In this document: in pieces, positions 18,236 to 26,460 of the stretch
How the letters are laid out: each line of letters opens with the position of its first letter
Numbering within the stretch: position 1 is the first letter of the stretch
DNA from: an uncultured Bacteroidia bacterium
GTDB lineage: Bacteria; Bacteroidota; Bacteroidia; Bacteroidales; UBA932
NCBI GenBank assembly: GCA_902779765.1
Contig: CACZCQ010000002.1
Span: forward strand, 124,001 to 188,000
DNA length: 64,000 nt
Direction of reading: 5' to 3'
The notes under the pieces: generated by a model
Told to the model about the DNA's origin: nothing
What the model saw: only the letters and a program-made list of their open reading frames with translations
Database searches by the model: none
Program-made: the position numbers and the translations under genes

Positions 18236-19069
18236 CTATTTTGTACCGTCCAGTATTCCGCGCAGGTAACCTATCGATTCGGCCACACCGGGATGGGGGT
18301 TGTCTCCGCTCTTCTCGAATTCCAGGGATACGACGCCTGAATAACCGACTTTGCGCAGCGCCTTGACGATGGGCCTGTAGTCGATCACTCCCCTGCCCAT
18401 CTCCCAGGTCTGACCTGCCTTCGATGCGTCGGTCTCATCCTTGATATGGATGTCGTAAATCCATTTGTGATACTTCTTGACAATCTTGGTGATATCCTCT
18501 CCGCTGCGGACGGAATGGCCCATGTCGAGGCAGCATCCGACTCCCAGGGAAGGATCCTTGACCAGTTCCATGATCTTGTAGATGCTCGGAAAGGCTGCTC
18601 CGTCAGGGCCGTGGGTATGGATGGCCACACGGATCCCCGTCTCCCGGACCTTGCCGATCACATAATCGATGAGCTCATAATCAGGGACGCCGATGAACAT
18701 CTTGATCCCGTAACGTTCCGTGTACGCGAATGCACGGTCAACCTCAGCCTCCGAGTGCATGTAGATAGGTCCGAGGATGTATCCGTCCACGCCGTAGCTT
18801 TCGCACTTCTTTTTAAATGCGTCCATCTGCTCCTTGGTGGAATCGAGCGGCAGCCACCAGTCCTTGATCGACAAATACTTCACTCCCATGCTCTGGAGCA
18901 TGGAAAGGGTCTCGTCGATTGAGAAATTACGATAGCTGTACCCGGCCACACCGATCTTCATGTCCTCGGAACCGTGCGGACCATTGACGATCTGGGCATT
19001 GGAAGTCTTCGCCGAAAGCAGCGTAAGGACGGCTGCGATCATCAAGAAATGGAATCTCGTCTTGTTCAT
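18236..19069 (-). CDS. Exported sugar phosphate isomerase/epimerase-like TIM-barrel protein
   Basis: The 277-residue protein has a signal peptide (MNKTRFHFLMIAAVLTLLSAKTSNAQ) and a xylose-isomerase-like TIM barrel. Metal-ligand blocks are visible: VAIHTHGPDG, GCCLDMGHSVRSG, YDIHIKDE and VVSLEFEKSGDNP. The His, Asp and Glu residues in these blocks match divalent-metal ligands of the AP-endonuclease-2 superfamily. Exported members are frequent in Bacteroidales next to glycoside hydrolases, and it is paired here with the GH127-like gene. Substrate unknown; 3-keto-glycoside hydrolase activity of related DUF1080-associated proteins is one alternative. Confidence 0.8.
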   Translation of the reverse strand: MNKTRFHFLMIAAVLTLLSAKTSNAQIVNGPHGSEDMKIGVAGYSYRNFSIDETLSMLQSMGVKYLSIKDWWLPLDSTKEQMDAFKKKCESYGVDGYILGPIYMHSEAEVDRAFAYTERYGIKMFIGVPDYELIDYVIGKVRETGIRVAIHTHGPDGAAFPSIYKIMELVKDPSLGVGCCLDMGHSVRSGEDITKIVKKYHKWIYDIHIKDETDASKAGQTWEMGRGVIDYRPIVKALRKVGYSGVVSLEFEKSGDNPHPGVAESIGYLRGILDGTK

Positions 19070-19134
19070 GATTATGGTATTATTAGATTATCCGGTTTGT
19101 CCTCACAAGTTACGAAATTTTTAGATTAAATCAT

Positions 19135-19142
19135 TATTTTTG
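19135..19142 (+). promoter_or_regulatory. Candidate -7 box upstream of ettA
   Basis: TATTTTTG matches TAnnTTTG exactly, 24 bases before the ATG at 19167, in the AT-rich spacer shared with the divergent isomerase-like gene. I see no clear -33 element. Confidence 0.55.
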
Positions 19143-19166
19143 CATTAAACGCTAAACACGGTATCC

Positions 19167-20840
19167 ATGGCTGACGAAACCATCATTTTCTCGATGTGTG
19201 GTGTAGGGAAAACCCTCCCGAACAACAACAAGGTTATCCTCAAGGACATCTACCTTTCATTCTTTTATGGCGCCAAGATCGGCATAATCGGCCTCAACGG
19301 TTCAGGAAAGTCAACCCTGCTGAAAATCATAGCCGGAGTTGAGCAGTCATACAAAGGCGAGGTGGTATGGTCGCCCGGTTATTCCGTCGGATACCTGGAG
19401 CAGGAACCGCAGATGGATCCGTCCAAGACGGTCCTCGAGGTCGTGCAGGAAGGAGTCCAGGAGGTGATGGATGTCCTGAACGAATACAACGAGATATCCA
19501 TGAAGTTCATGGAGCCGATGGATGACGACGAGATGAACCGCCTTATCGAAAGGCAGGGTGAACTTTCCGAGCAGATCGACCATCTCGGAGGCTGGGATAT
19601 CGACTCGAAACTCGAGAGGGCGATGGACGCCCTGAACTGTCCCCCGCCGGACGCGCAGGTCTCGAACCTGTCAGGAGGAGAAAGAAGGAGGGTCGCACTC
19701 TGCCGCCTCCTGCTCCAGCAGCCTGACGTCCTGCTCCTGGACGAGCCTACCAACCACCTCGACGCCGAAAGCATCCAATGGCTGGAGGCCCATCTCAGGC
19801 AGTACAAGGGAACTGTGATCGCGGTAACCCACGACAGGTACTTCCTGGACAACGTTGCAGGGTGGATACTGGAACTGGACAGGGGTGAAGGCATTCCCTG
19901 GAAAGGCAACTACAGTTCCTGGCTGGACCAGAAGACAAAGAGGCTGGCCCTCGAGGAAAAGCAGGAAAGCCGCCGCCGCAAGACCCTGGAACACGAACTC
20001 GAATGGGTACGGATGGCTCCCAAGGCCCGTCAGGCCAAGCAGAAGGCCAGGCTTGGCGCATATGAGAAACTGGCAGCAGCCGATACCAGGGAAAAGGAAC
20101 AGAACCTCGAGATATACATCCCTAACGGGCCCAGGCTAGGCAACAAGGTCATCGAATTCAAGGACGTGTCCAAGGCATTCGGGGACAAACTCCTGTTCGA
20201 GAACCTGAGTTTCGCCCTTCCTCCCGCCGGGATCGTAGGAGTCATCGGTCCCAACGGAGCCGGAAAGACCACCCTCTTCAGGCTGATAATGGGCAACGAA
20301 ACCCCGGACACGGGTTCCATCGAAATAGGAGAAACCGTAAAGATCTCATATGTCGACCAGCAGCACAAGAGCATAGATCCCGACAAGACGGTCTATGAAA
20401 CAATCGCCGGCAATTCCGAATGGGTCAGGCTTGGGAACAGGGACATAAACGCCCGTGCCTGGGTTTCCAGGTTCAATTTCACCGGGGCCGACCAGGAAAA
20501 GCTCTGCGGGGTCCTTTCCGGTGGCGAAAGGAACAGGCTCCATCTCGCCCTCACCCTAAAGGACGAGGGCAACGTACTGCTCCTTGACGAGCCCACCAAC
20601 GATGTCGATGTCAACACCATCCGCGCCCTGGAGGACGGTCTGGAGAACTTTGCCGGCTGCGCCGTGGTGATCAGCCACGACCGCTGGTTCCTGGACCGCA
20701 TAGCCACACACATGCTGGCTTTCGAGGGTGACGGCAAAGTGGTCTTCTTCGACGGCAACTATTCCGAATACGAAGAGAACAAGAAGGCGCGTCTCGGAAA
20801 TGTCGAACCCAAGCGGTTCAAGTACAAGAAACTAATGTAG
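19167..20840 (+). CDS. ettA: ABC-F translational throttle ATPase EttA
   Basis: A soluble 557-residue protein with two tandem ATPase domains and no membrane helices, as expected for ABC-F ribosome-binding factors. Domain 1 has GLNGSGKST and LSGGERRRVALCRLLLQQPDVLLLDEPTNHLD; domain 2 has GPNGAGKTT and LSGGERNRLHLALTLKDEGNVLLLDEPTND. The arm insert of EttA is present after the first Walker A, and the interdomain linker contains the basic helix KTKRLALEEKQESRRRKTLEHELEWVRMAPKARQAK. EttA gates entry into elongation in response to ATP level. Length and end (RFKYKKLM) fit EttA better than Uup or YbiT. Confidence 0.93.
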   Translation: MADETIIFSMCGVGKTLPNNNKVILKDIYLSFFYGAKIGIIGLNGSGKSTLLKIIAGVEQSYKGEVVWSPGYSVGYLEQEPQMDPSKTVLEVVQEGVQEVMDVLNEYNEISMKFMEPMDDDEMNRLIERQGELSEQIDHLGGWDIDSKLERAMDALNCPPPDAQVSNLSGGERRRVALCRLLLQQPDVLLLDEPTNHLDAESIQWLEAHLRQYKGTVIAVTHDRYFLDNVAGWILELDRGEGIPWKGNYSSWLDQKTKRLALEEKQESRRRKTLEHELEWVRMAPKARQAKQKARLGAYEKLAAADTREKEQNLEIYIPNGPRLGNKVIEFKDVSKAFGDKLLFENLSFALPPAGIVGVIGPNGAGKTTLFRLIMGNETPDTGSIEIGETVKISYVDQQHKSIDPDKTVYETIAGNSEWVRLGNRDINARAWVSRFNFTGADQEKLCGVLSGGERNRLHLALTLKDEGNVLLLDEPTNDVDVNTIRALEDGLENFAGCAVVISHDRWFLDRIATHMLAFEGDGKVVFFDGNYSEYEENKKARLGNVEPKRFKYKKLM

Positions 20841-20847
20841 TTTTTTG

Positions 20848-20855
20848 TATATTTG
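20848..20855 (+). promoter_or_regulatory. Candidate -7 box upstream of the glycine-lipid genes
   Basis: TATATTTG matches TAnnTTTG, 27 bases before the start at 20883. A good Shine-Dalgarno-like AAGGAG at 20876-20881 directly precedes the start codon, which is uncommon in this order. Confidence 0.55.
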
Positions 20856-20882
20856 CATAACCAGGGTCAGTTTTAAGGAGTA

Positions 20883-21695
20883 ATGTCACAAGGAACCGGA
20901 CAGACGATCGACGTGGCGAAGATCGTCAGCGAACGGAGCGGGAAGAAGATTCCCGGCTTCCTTGCCCGCCTGATGGAGAGATTCATCCATCAGGACTATA
21001 TCAACGGATATCTTTCACAAGGTTACGAAGGTGTGGAGTTCTGCACCGAATGCATGAAGTACCAGGAGATCAAGCTCCACGTCAAAGGGCTGGAAGAGTT
21101 GGAGATACCCGAGGGCGCCCGCCTGACCTATGCCTCGAACCATCCGCTCGGCGGAGCCGACGGTATCGCGCTTATCGGGGTTATCGGCAGCACCAAGAAC
21201 CGTCCGCTCAAGCTGATGGTCAACGATTTCCTGATGAACATCAAGGGACTTGCCTCGATGTGCGTCCCCGTCAACAAGCTGGGAGGCCAGTCGAAGAGCC
21301 TGTCTGCCCAGGTGGACGGCATATTCGAAAGCGAAGCCGATATCCTGATGTTCCCCGCAGGCAAATGCTCCAGGAAGATAGACGGTACCATCCAGGATCC
21401 AGAATGGCGCAAGACTTTCATAACCAAGAGCGTAGCTACTGACCGCTGGATAGTCCCGGTCCACTTCATAGGCCAGAATTCGAAGCGGTTCTACAGGGTT
21501 GACTCCTTGTGCAAGACCTTGGGCATCAAGTTCAACCTCCCCATGCTGTTCCTTCCTGACGAGTTGTACAAGGCTCACGGGAAGGAGTATGAGATAATAT
21601 TCGGAAAACCAATTCCACCCTCCCGTTTCGATTCGTCGAAGTCCGCCCTTGAATGGGCGCGCACAGTCCGGGAGGAAGTATATAATCTTCATTGA
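20883..21695 (+). CDS. glsA: Lysophospholipid-type acyltransferase, probable glycine-lipid O-acyltransferase GlsA
   Basis: The 270-residue PlsC-like acyltransferase has the motif order LTYASNHPLGGADGIAL (NHPxGGxD in place of the usual NHxxxxD), LMVNDFLMNIKGL and DILMFPAGKCSRK (glycine/proline acceptor motif). In Bacteroides thetaiotaomicron an adjacent pair of acyltransferase genes makes glycine lipids: GlsB N-acylates glycine and GlsA adds the second acyl chain. This gene lies 2 bases before a GNAT-type N-acyltransferase gene, the same arrangement, so I assign GlsA by family and context. A plain 1-acylglycerol-3-phosphate acyltransferase role is the alternative. Confidence 0.78.
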   Translation: MSQGTGQTIDVAKIVSERSGKKIPGFLARLMERFIHQDYINGYLSQGYEGVEFCTECMKYQEIKLHVKGLEELEIPEGARLTYASNHPLGGADGIALIGVIGSTKNRPLKLMVNDFLMNIKGLASMCVPVNKLGGQSKSLSAQVDGIFESEADILMFPAGKCSRKIDGTIQDPEWRKTFITKSVATDRWIVPVHFIGQNSKRFYRVDSLCKTLGIKFNLPMLFLPDELYKAHGKEYEIIFGKPIPPSRFDSSKSALEWARTVREEVYNLH

Positions 21696-21697
21696 AT

Positions 21698-22777
21698 ATG
21701 GAACAAATCATCGATCCGGTAGACGTAAGCTTGATCGAGTCAGAGTTGACTCCTGAGAAAAAGCTTGGAGACACCAACAAAGGTGGGAATGAACTATATG
21801 TGGTCACCTGGCACGATTCTCCCAACACCGTCCGTGAGATCGGACGTCTAAGGGAGGTCTCCTACCGTGACGCAGGCGCCAGTTCCGGAAAGTCGATGGA
21901 TCTGGACGAATACGACATGATGGACAATCCATACCACCAGATCATAGTATGGGACCCTGAAGCAAAGGCCATAATCGGAGGATACAGGTACATCCTCGGG
22001 ACTGATGTCGCATTCAAGGAAGACGGACAGCCGAATATCACATCATCTCATCTGTACAGGTTCTCCGATTCGTTCATCAAGGATTATCTCCCCCATGTCA
22101 TGGAGTTGGGAAGGTCCTTCGTGGCCCCCGAGTACCAGAGTTCGAAGGCTGGTGCGAAGTCCCTGTTCACGATGGACAACCTATGGGACGGAATCGCGAC
22201 CGTCATCCTCCATCATACCGACACCTGGTACTTCCTTGGGAAGATGACCATCTACCCGTCATACAACCTCACGGCGAGGAATCTCATCATCCATTTCATG
22301 GACAAGCATTTCTACGACCCCCAGGAACTTGTCAGGCCGAAGAATCCGCTCACAGTCAACGACGACGCAAGACTCATGGACCTGATACTTGCCGAGGATG
22401 ACCTGAAGAAAGACTACAGGATCCTCAAGGATGCCGTCAGGAAACTGGGTACCAATATTCCCCCGCTTGTCAATTCATACATAAACATCTCCTCCACCAC
22501 CAAGATGCTCGGTTCGTGCATCAACGATGAACTTGGAGACGCCATTGAGACCGGCATCCTGATCTGTTTCGACGAGATATATGAAGACAAGAGGGAAAGG
22601 CACATGCAGGCGTTCGTCTCAAACAGACTGAAGAGGCTTCGCAAGCGTCACCCCAACATGACCGAAGCTGCGATCGCCAAGTACCGCGACCAGATTGCAA
22701 AGAAACGTTCCAAGGCACTGTCAAAGTTCCAGAAACAGATCGGCCTGAAGCCGTCCCCAGAAGTAGAATTCCTTTGA
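21698..22777 (+). CDS. glsB: GNAT/hemolysin-family N-acyltransferase, probable GlsB
   Basis: The 359-residue enzyme carries the ornithine/glycine N-acyltransferase (OlsB-like) features: a core with EIGRLREVSYRDAGASSGKSMDLDEYD, IGGYRYILGTD, and the block MELGRSFVAPEYQ. It also has a charged C-terminal extension rich in Lys/Arg (KRLRKRHPNMTEAAIAKYRDQIAKKRSK). It is the expected first enzyme of glycine-lipid synthesis in Bacteroidales, acylating glycine with 3-hydroxy fatty acid. The ATG at 21698 follows the upstream stop by 2 bases; a TTG at 21692 would overlap it. Neighbouring upp is a separate housekeeping function, possibly on the same transcript. Confidence 0.78.
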   Translation: MEQIIDPVDVSLIESELTPEKKLGDTNKGGNELYVVTWHDSPNTVREIGRLREVSYRDAGASSGKSMDLDEYDMMDNPYHQIIVWDPEAKAIIGGYRYILGTDVAFKEDGQPNITSSHLYRFSDSFIKDYLPHVMELGRSFVAPEYQSSKAGAKSLFTMDNLWDGIATVILHHTDTWYFLGKMTIYPSYNLTARNLIIHFMDKHFYDPQELVRPKNPLTVNDDARLMDLILAEDDLKKDYRILKDAVRKLGTNIPPLVNSYINISSTTKMLGSCINDELGDAIETGILICFDEIYEDKRERHMQAFVSNRLKRLRKRHPNMTEAAIAKYRDQIAKKRSKALSKFQKQIGLKPSPEVEFL

Positions 22778-22798
22778 TAACCAATAATTTCCAATAAC

Positions 22799-23428
22799 AT
22801 GAGCCTACTACACGTAATCAACCATCCGATGGTACAGCACAAGCTTACCATCATGAGAGACAAGAACACCGGATCCAAGGATTTCAGGGAACTCCTTAAT
22901 GAAATATCCCTTCTGATGGGTTATGAAGTCACCCGGGACATCCCTCTCGAGGACGTTGAAATCGAAACTCCTATCTGCAAGATGACAGCCAAGGAGGTAT
23001 CGGGACGCAAGCTTGCCATCGTGCCGATCCTTCGCGCCGGACTCGGAATGGTCGAAGGTCTGCATACCCTTGTTCCGGTTGCCAGAGTGGGCCACATCGG
23101 TCTCTACCGCAACGAGGAGACCCACGAACCGGTGGAGTACTACTGCAAGCTCCCCGAGGACATCCATGACCGCCTCGTCATCGTCACTGACCCGATGCTC
23201 GCTACCGGAGGCAGCGCCTGTGACGCGATTACCATGCTGAAAAGGAAGGGTTGCAGGAACATCAGGCTGATGTGCCTTGTAAGTGTCCCGGAGGGTATCA
23301 GGAAGGTTCAGAGCGAGCATCCTGACGTGGACATCTACACCGCAGCCGTGGATGACCACCTCAACGAAAACGCCTATATCGTTCCCGGTCTCGGCGATGC
23401 CGGTGACCGCATTTTCGGCACGAAATAA
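22799..23428 (+). CDS. upp: Uracil phosphoribosyltransferase
   Basis: A 209-residue salvage enzyme converting uracil and PRPP to UMP. The PRPP-binding loop is [15 protein letters not shown] at residues about 129-143, and [12 protein letters not shown] and the C-terminal uracil-binding [16 protein letters not shown] are typical. The length matches E. coli Upp. It starts 21 bases after the N-acyltransferase gene and is followed by an inverted-repeat-rich gap. Confidence 0.95.
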   Translation: MSLLHVINHPMVQHKLTIMRDKNTGSKDFRELLNEISLLMGYEVTRDIPLEDVEIETPICKMTAKEVSGRKLAIVPILRAGLGMVEGLHTLVPVARVGHIGLYRNEETHEPVEYYCKLPEDIHDRLVIVTDPMLATGGSACDAITMLKRKGCRNIRLMCLVSVPEGIRKVQSEHPDVDIYTAAVDDHLNENAYIVPGLGDAGDRIFGTK

Positions 23429-23787
23429 TCCTGCTGCCGGACGAAGACTGCTCCCCTTCGGGTCCACGTCGACTGGACTACTCGCATCGGCCGGACCAGA
23501 CGGCTCGCTGACTCGGGCCTGCGGCCCTCAGACAGACGCTCGCTTTTCATCTGTCCGGCTCTTGCTCGCGACGTCCATTCTCCTAGTGCCCCAAAGGGGA
23601 CAGTCTTTGTCCGAAGAGAACGATACTCCGGAGCAAGTGGTTCTATTCCCGAACCAATGCCACCCTCGGCACTAGAGGGGGGACCGGAGCTGAGCGCAGC
23701 GAAGCGAGCGGTGGGGCCGCGAAGCGGCGGTTCGGGAGTAGAAGCCGCTTGCGCCAAATAATAGTTTGCATATAATAGTAGATAATA
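23429..23787. repeat. Gene-free stretch with long nested inverted repeats
   Basis: No convincing reading frame lies here. Two large inverted repeats are visible. The first pairs 23438-23450 (CGGACGAAGACTG) with 23601-23613 (12 of 13 bases) and continues inward through TCCCCTTCGGG and its partner near 23589-23600; inside it are a CCGGAC/GTCCGG stem and a GGGCC-TGC-GGCCC hairpin. The second pairs 23641-23655 with 23729-23743 (14 of 15 bases) around a GC-rich core with short GAAGCGAGC-like repeats. The first could act as a terminator-like structure after upp; the second looks like a terminal-inverted-repeat miniature element of about 103 bases. Function is not known. Confidence 0.55.
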
Positions 23788-26460
23788 ATGAAATACTTCT
23801 GGTGTTGCATAATGGCAGTGAGCATGCTGCTTTCGACATCCTTGCGGACGCAGGGGCAGGTTCTGGATTCAAAGCTGGGACATGGCGGAGCATACGAATG
23901 GAAGATGTGTCGCGCCGATGAGGTCAGGCTTCCGGCGAGGAGCCTTTCCGCCGCCGGCTTCGACGATTCATCCTGGATGAGCGCAATCGTCCCCGGCACA
24001 GTGCTCACTTCGCTGGTGGAGAACGGCGTCTACCCGGAACCATATTACGGAACCAACAACAAGATGTCGGAGAAGAAGATTCCCGATATCATCGACGCAG
24101 GCCATGAATTCTACACTTACTGGTTCAGGACCGAATTCGACACTCCGGACATCGATGAAGGAGGCAGGATCTGGCTGCACCCGGAAGGCATCAACTACAG
24201 GGCAGAATGGTGGCTTAACGGACATCTGGTCAGCGTTATGGCAGGCATGTTCAACGACGACCTGATCGACATCACGGATTTCGTGGCAACTGACGGGCGC
24301 AACGCCCTCGCCGTGCTTGTCAAGCCGGTGGATGTCCCGGGTACTACGATGCCGAAGCCCTGGGGAGCCCCCGGGGAGAACCGGAACGGAGGTGACGGAG
24401 ACATCGGTTGGAATACCACCCAGCTGATGACAGTGGGATGGGATTTCTCTTATGATGACGGAATCAGGGACCGCAACACCGGTATCTGGAAATCCGTAAG
24501 CGTATTCACGACCGGACCGGTATCCCTCAGGAATCCTTTCATAAAGTCATCCCTCTCAAGCCCGGGCTTCGATGTCGCCTCGGAAACGGTGTCAGTTGAG
24601 CTGGTCAATCCTGCCAGCGGCTTCCGTAACAACGAACCGGTCGACTGCCAGCTCAGGGGTGAGATTGAAGGGACTGGTATCCAGTTCGAAAAGAATGTCA
24701 GGCTCATACGCGGAGAGGAGGCCACGGTCTCTTTCACTCCCGAAGAATTCCCGCAGCTGATTATCCGCAATCCCCGCCTGTGGTGGCCTAAATACAAGGG
24801 AGAACAGAACCTGTACAAGATGAAACTCTCCGTTCTGGTTGACGGAAAGGTTTCGGATACGAAGGAAGTCTCTTTCGGAATCCGCGACGTCCAGGTGACC
24901 ACGGACACGCCGGATGGCTCCAAGGTATTCATAATCAATGGGAAGCGGATGTTCATCAGGGGCAGCAACTGGATTCCGGAAGCGATGCTCCGCACCGATG
25001 ACGCCCGGATGAGGACCGAGCTGGCATACACAGACCAGTCGGGCATCAATTTCCTCAGGCTCTGGGGTGGAGGTATAGCAGAGAGCGACCTGTTCTATCA
25101 GCTCTGCGACGAATACGGCATCATGGTCTGGCAGGAGTTCTGGATGACCGGAGACACCCGCCATCCCCACGATGAATCCATCTATTTCAACAACGTCGCT
25201 TCCACGGTAAAGAGGATACGGAATCATCCCTCGATCGTGTTCTATGTGGCCTCCAATGAAAGTACGGAAGTTTCCGGCACGCCCGGCTTCCTGGCATCTT
25301 TGGATGGGACCAGGCCGTACCAGATGCAGTCCGAATGCGACGGAATCCACGACGGGAGCCCATACAAGCAGGTCAATCCCATGCGGCATTATACCAACAC
25401 CGCGTCGGACCGCGGAAGCCGCGTGGACGGTTTCAACCCCGAATACGGTGCCCCTACCCTGCCGGTCATCGAGAGCCTCAGGAATATGATGCCTGCAGAT
25501 AAGCTTTGGCCCATGGACAAGGCTACCTGGGACTATCTGGACGGCAACGGATTCCACCTTATGAGCACACTGTACGACGAGATGGTCCGGTGCTATGGCG
25601 AGCCTTCCGGAATCGAGGATTACGCCCGCAAGGGCCAGCTGGTCGGAGCCATGAACTCGAAGAGCATCTGGGAGGTATGGAACTACAACCGTCTCGATGA
25701 CGGAGACAGGTTCTGCTCAGGCCTCCTGTTCTGGTATCACAACTGCCCGAACGTCCAGGTCTGCGCCAGGATGTGGGACTGGTACCTGGAGCCTACAGCC
25801 TCGCTTTATCACACGATGCATTCACTTGAACCTATGCATGTTCAGTTTGACTACCTGAAGAATACGGTGAGCATAGTCAACGACACGTTCGAACGCTGTG
25901 ACGGACTTGTACTCAAGGCCACTCTCTACAATCTCGACAGCAAGGTGGTGAAGGATTGGGCACTCAAGTTGGACGTCCCTGCTGACAAGGCCGTCGACGA
26001 TGTCCTTAAACTGGAATTCCCTGAAAATATCTCCCCTGTTCACTTCATCAGCCTTGTCCTGTCCGACAAGTCCGGGAAGGTGGTCTCAGAGAATTTCTAC
26101 TGGCGGTCGTCTGATGCTTACGAAGGCCCGCAGACTGTCACCGGCCCCTGCACTTCCGGCTTCGAACCGTTGCAGGGCATGCCTGAAGCAAAAGTGAGGA
26201 TCTCAAGGAAGGACCGCCAGGATGGGAAGATTGAAGTAACTATAAAGAATACATCTTCCAAGATAGCGTTTTTCAACCGCTTACAGTTGCGGGACTCAAA
26301 GGGTGAGCCGGTTCACGGGACGATGTATTCGGACAATTTCATCACCCTTCTGCCGAAAGGTTCCAGGACGATTGTAATCACGCCCGGCCCTTCGACAAGT
26401 TCAGTGACCGACCTCAAGATTTTCCATGAGGGATGGAACTGCAGGACTAGCGTTTTCTGA
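23788..26460 (+). CDS. Exported GH2 glycoside hydrolase (beta-mannosidase/exo-glucosaminidase-like)
   Basis: The 890-residue protein has a signal peptide (about the first 24 residues), a GH2 sugar-binding domain (EFYTYWFRTEFDTP to AEWWLNGHLV), an Ig-like domain and a TIM barrel with FIRGSNWIPEAM, FLRLWGGGIAESDLFYQLCDEYGIMVWQEF and YVASNEST. The acid/base is Glu491 (SNES) and the nucleophile is probably Glu552 (NPEYGAPT). The WNYNRLDD region and a C-terminal beta domain follow. The WGGG and MVWQEF blocks place it in the mannosidase/exo-beta-glucosaminidase branch rather than beta-galactosidase. The 3' end overlaps the convergent symporter gene by 14 bases. Confidence 0.86.
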   Translation: MKYFWCCIMAVSMLLSTSLRTQGQVLDSKLGHGGAYEWKMCRADEVRLPARSLSAAGFDDSSWMSAIVPGTVLTSLVENGVYPEPYYGTNNKMSEKKIPDIIDAGHEFYTYWFRTEFDTPDIDEGGRIWLHPEGINYRAEWWLNGHLVSVMAGMFNDDLIDITDFVATDGRNALAVLVKPVDVPGTTMPKPWGAPGENRNGGDGDIGWNTTQLMTVGWDFSYDDGIRDRNTGIWKSVSVFTTGPVSLRNPFIKSSLSSPGFDVASETVSVELVNPASGFRNNEPVDCQLRGEIEGTGIQFEKNVRLIRGEEATVSFTPEEFPQLIIRNPRLWWPKYKGEQNLYKMKLSVLVDGKVSDTKEVSFGIRDVQVTTDTPDGSKVFIINGKRMFIRGSNWIPEAMLRTDDARMRTELAYTDQSGINFLRLWGGGIAESDLFYQLCDEYGIMVWQEFWMTGDTRHPHDESIYFNNVASTVKRIRNHPSIVFYVASNESTEVSGTPGFLASLDGTRPYQMQSECDGIHDGSPYKQVNPMRHYTNTASDRGSRVDGFNPEYGAPTLPVIESLRNMMPADKLWPMDKATWDYLDGNGFHLMSTLYDEMVRCYGEPSGIEDYARKGQLVGAMNSKSIWEVWNYNRLDDGDRFCSGLLFWYHNCPNVQVCARMWDWYLEPTASLYHTMHSLEPMHVQFDYLKNTVSIVNDTFERCDGLVLKATLYNLDSKVVKDWALKLDVPADKAVDDVLKLEFPENISPVHFISLVLSDKSGKVVSENFYWRSSDAYEGPQTVTGPCTSGFEPLQGMPEAKVRISRKDRQDGKIEVTIKNTSSKIAFFNRLQLRDSKGEPVHGTMYSDNFITLLPKGSRTIVITPGPSTSSVTDLKIFHEGWNCRTSVF

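Noticed and set aside
24592-25557. 321-codon minus-strand frame inside the GH2 gene
   Set aside because: Antisense shadow of the GH2 catalytic domain with no family pattern of its own.
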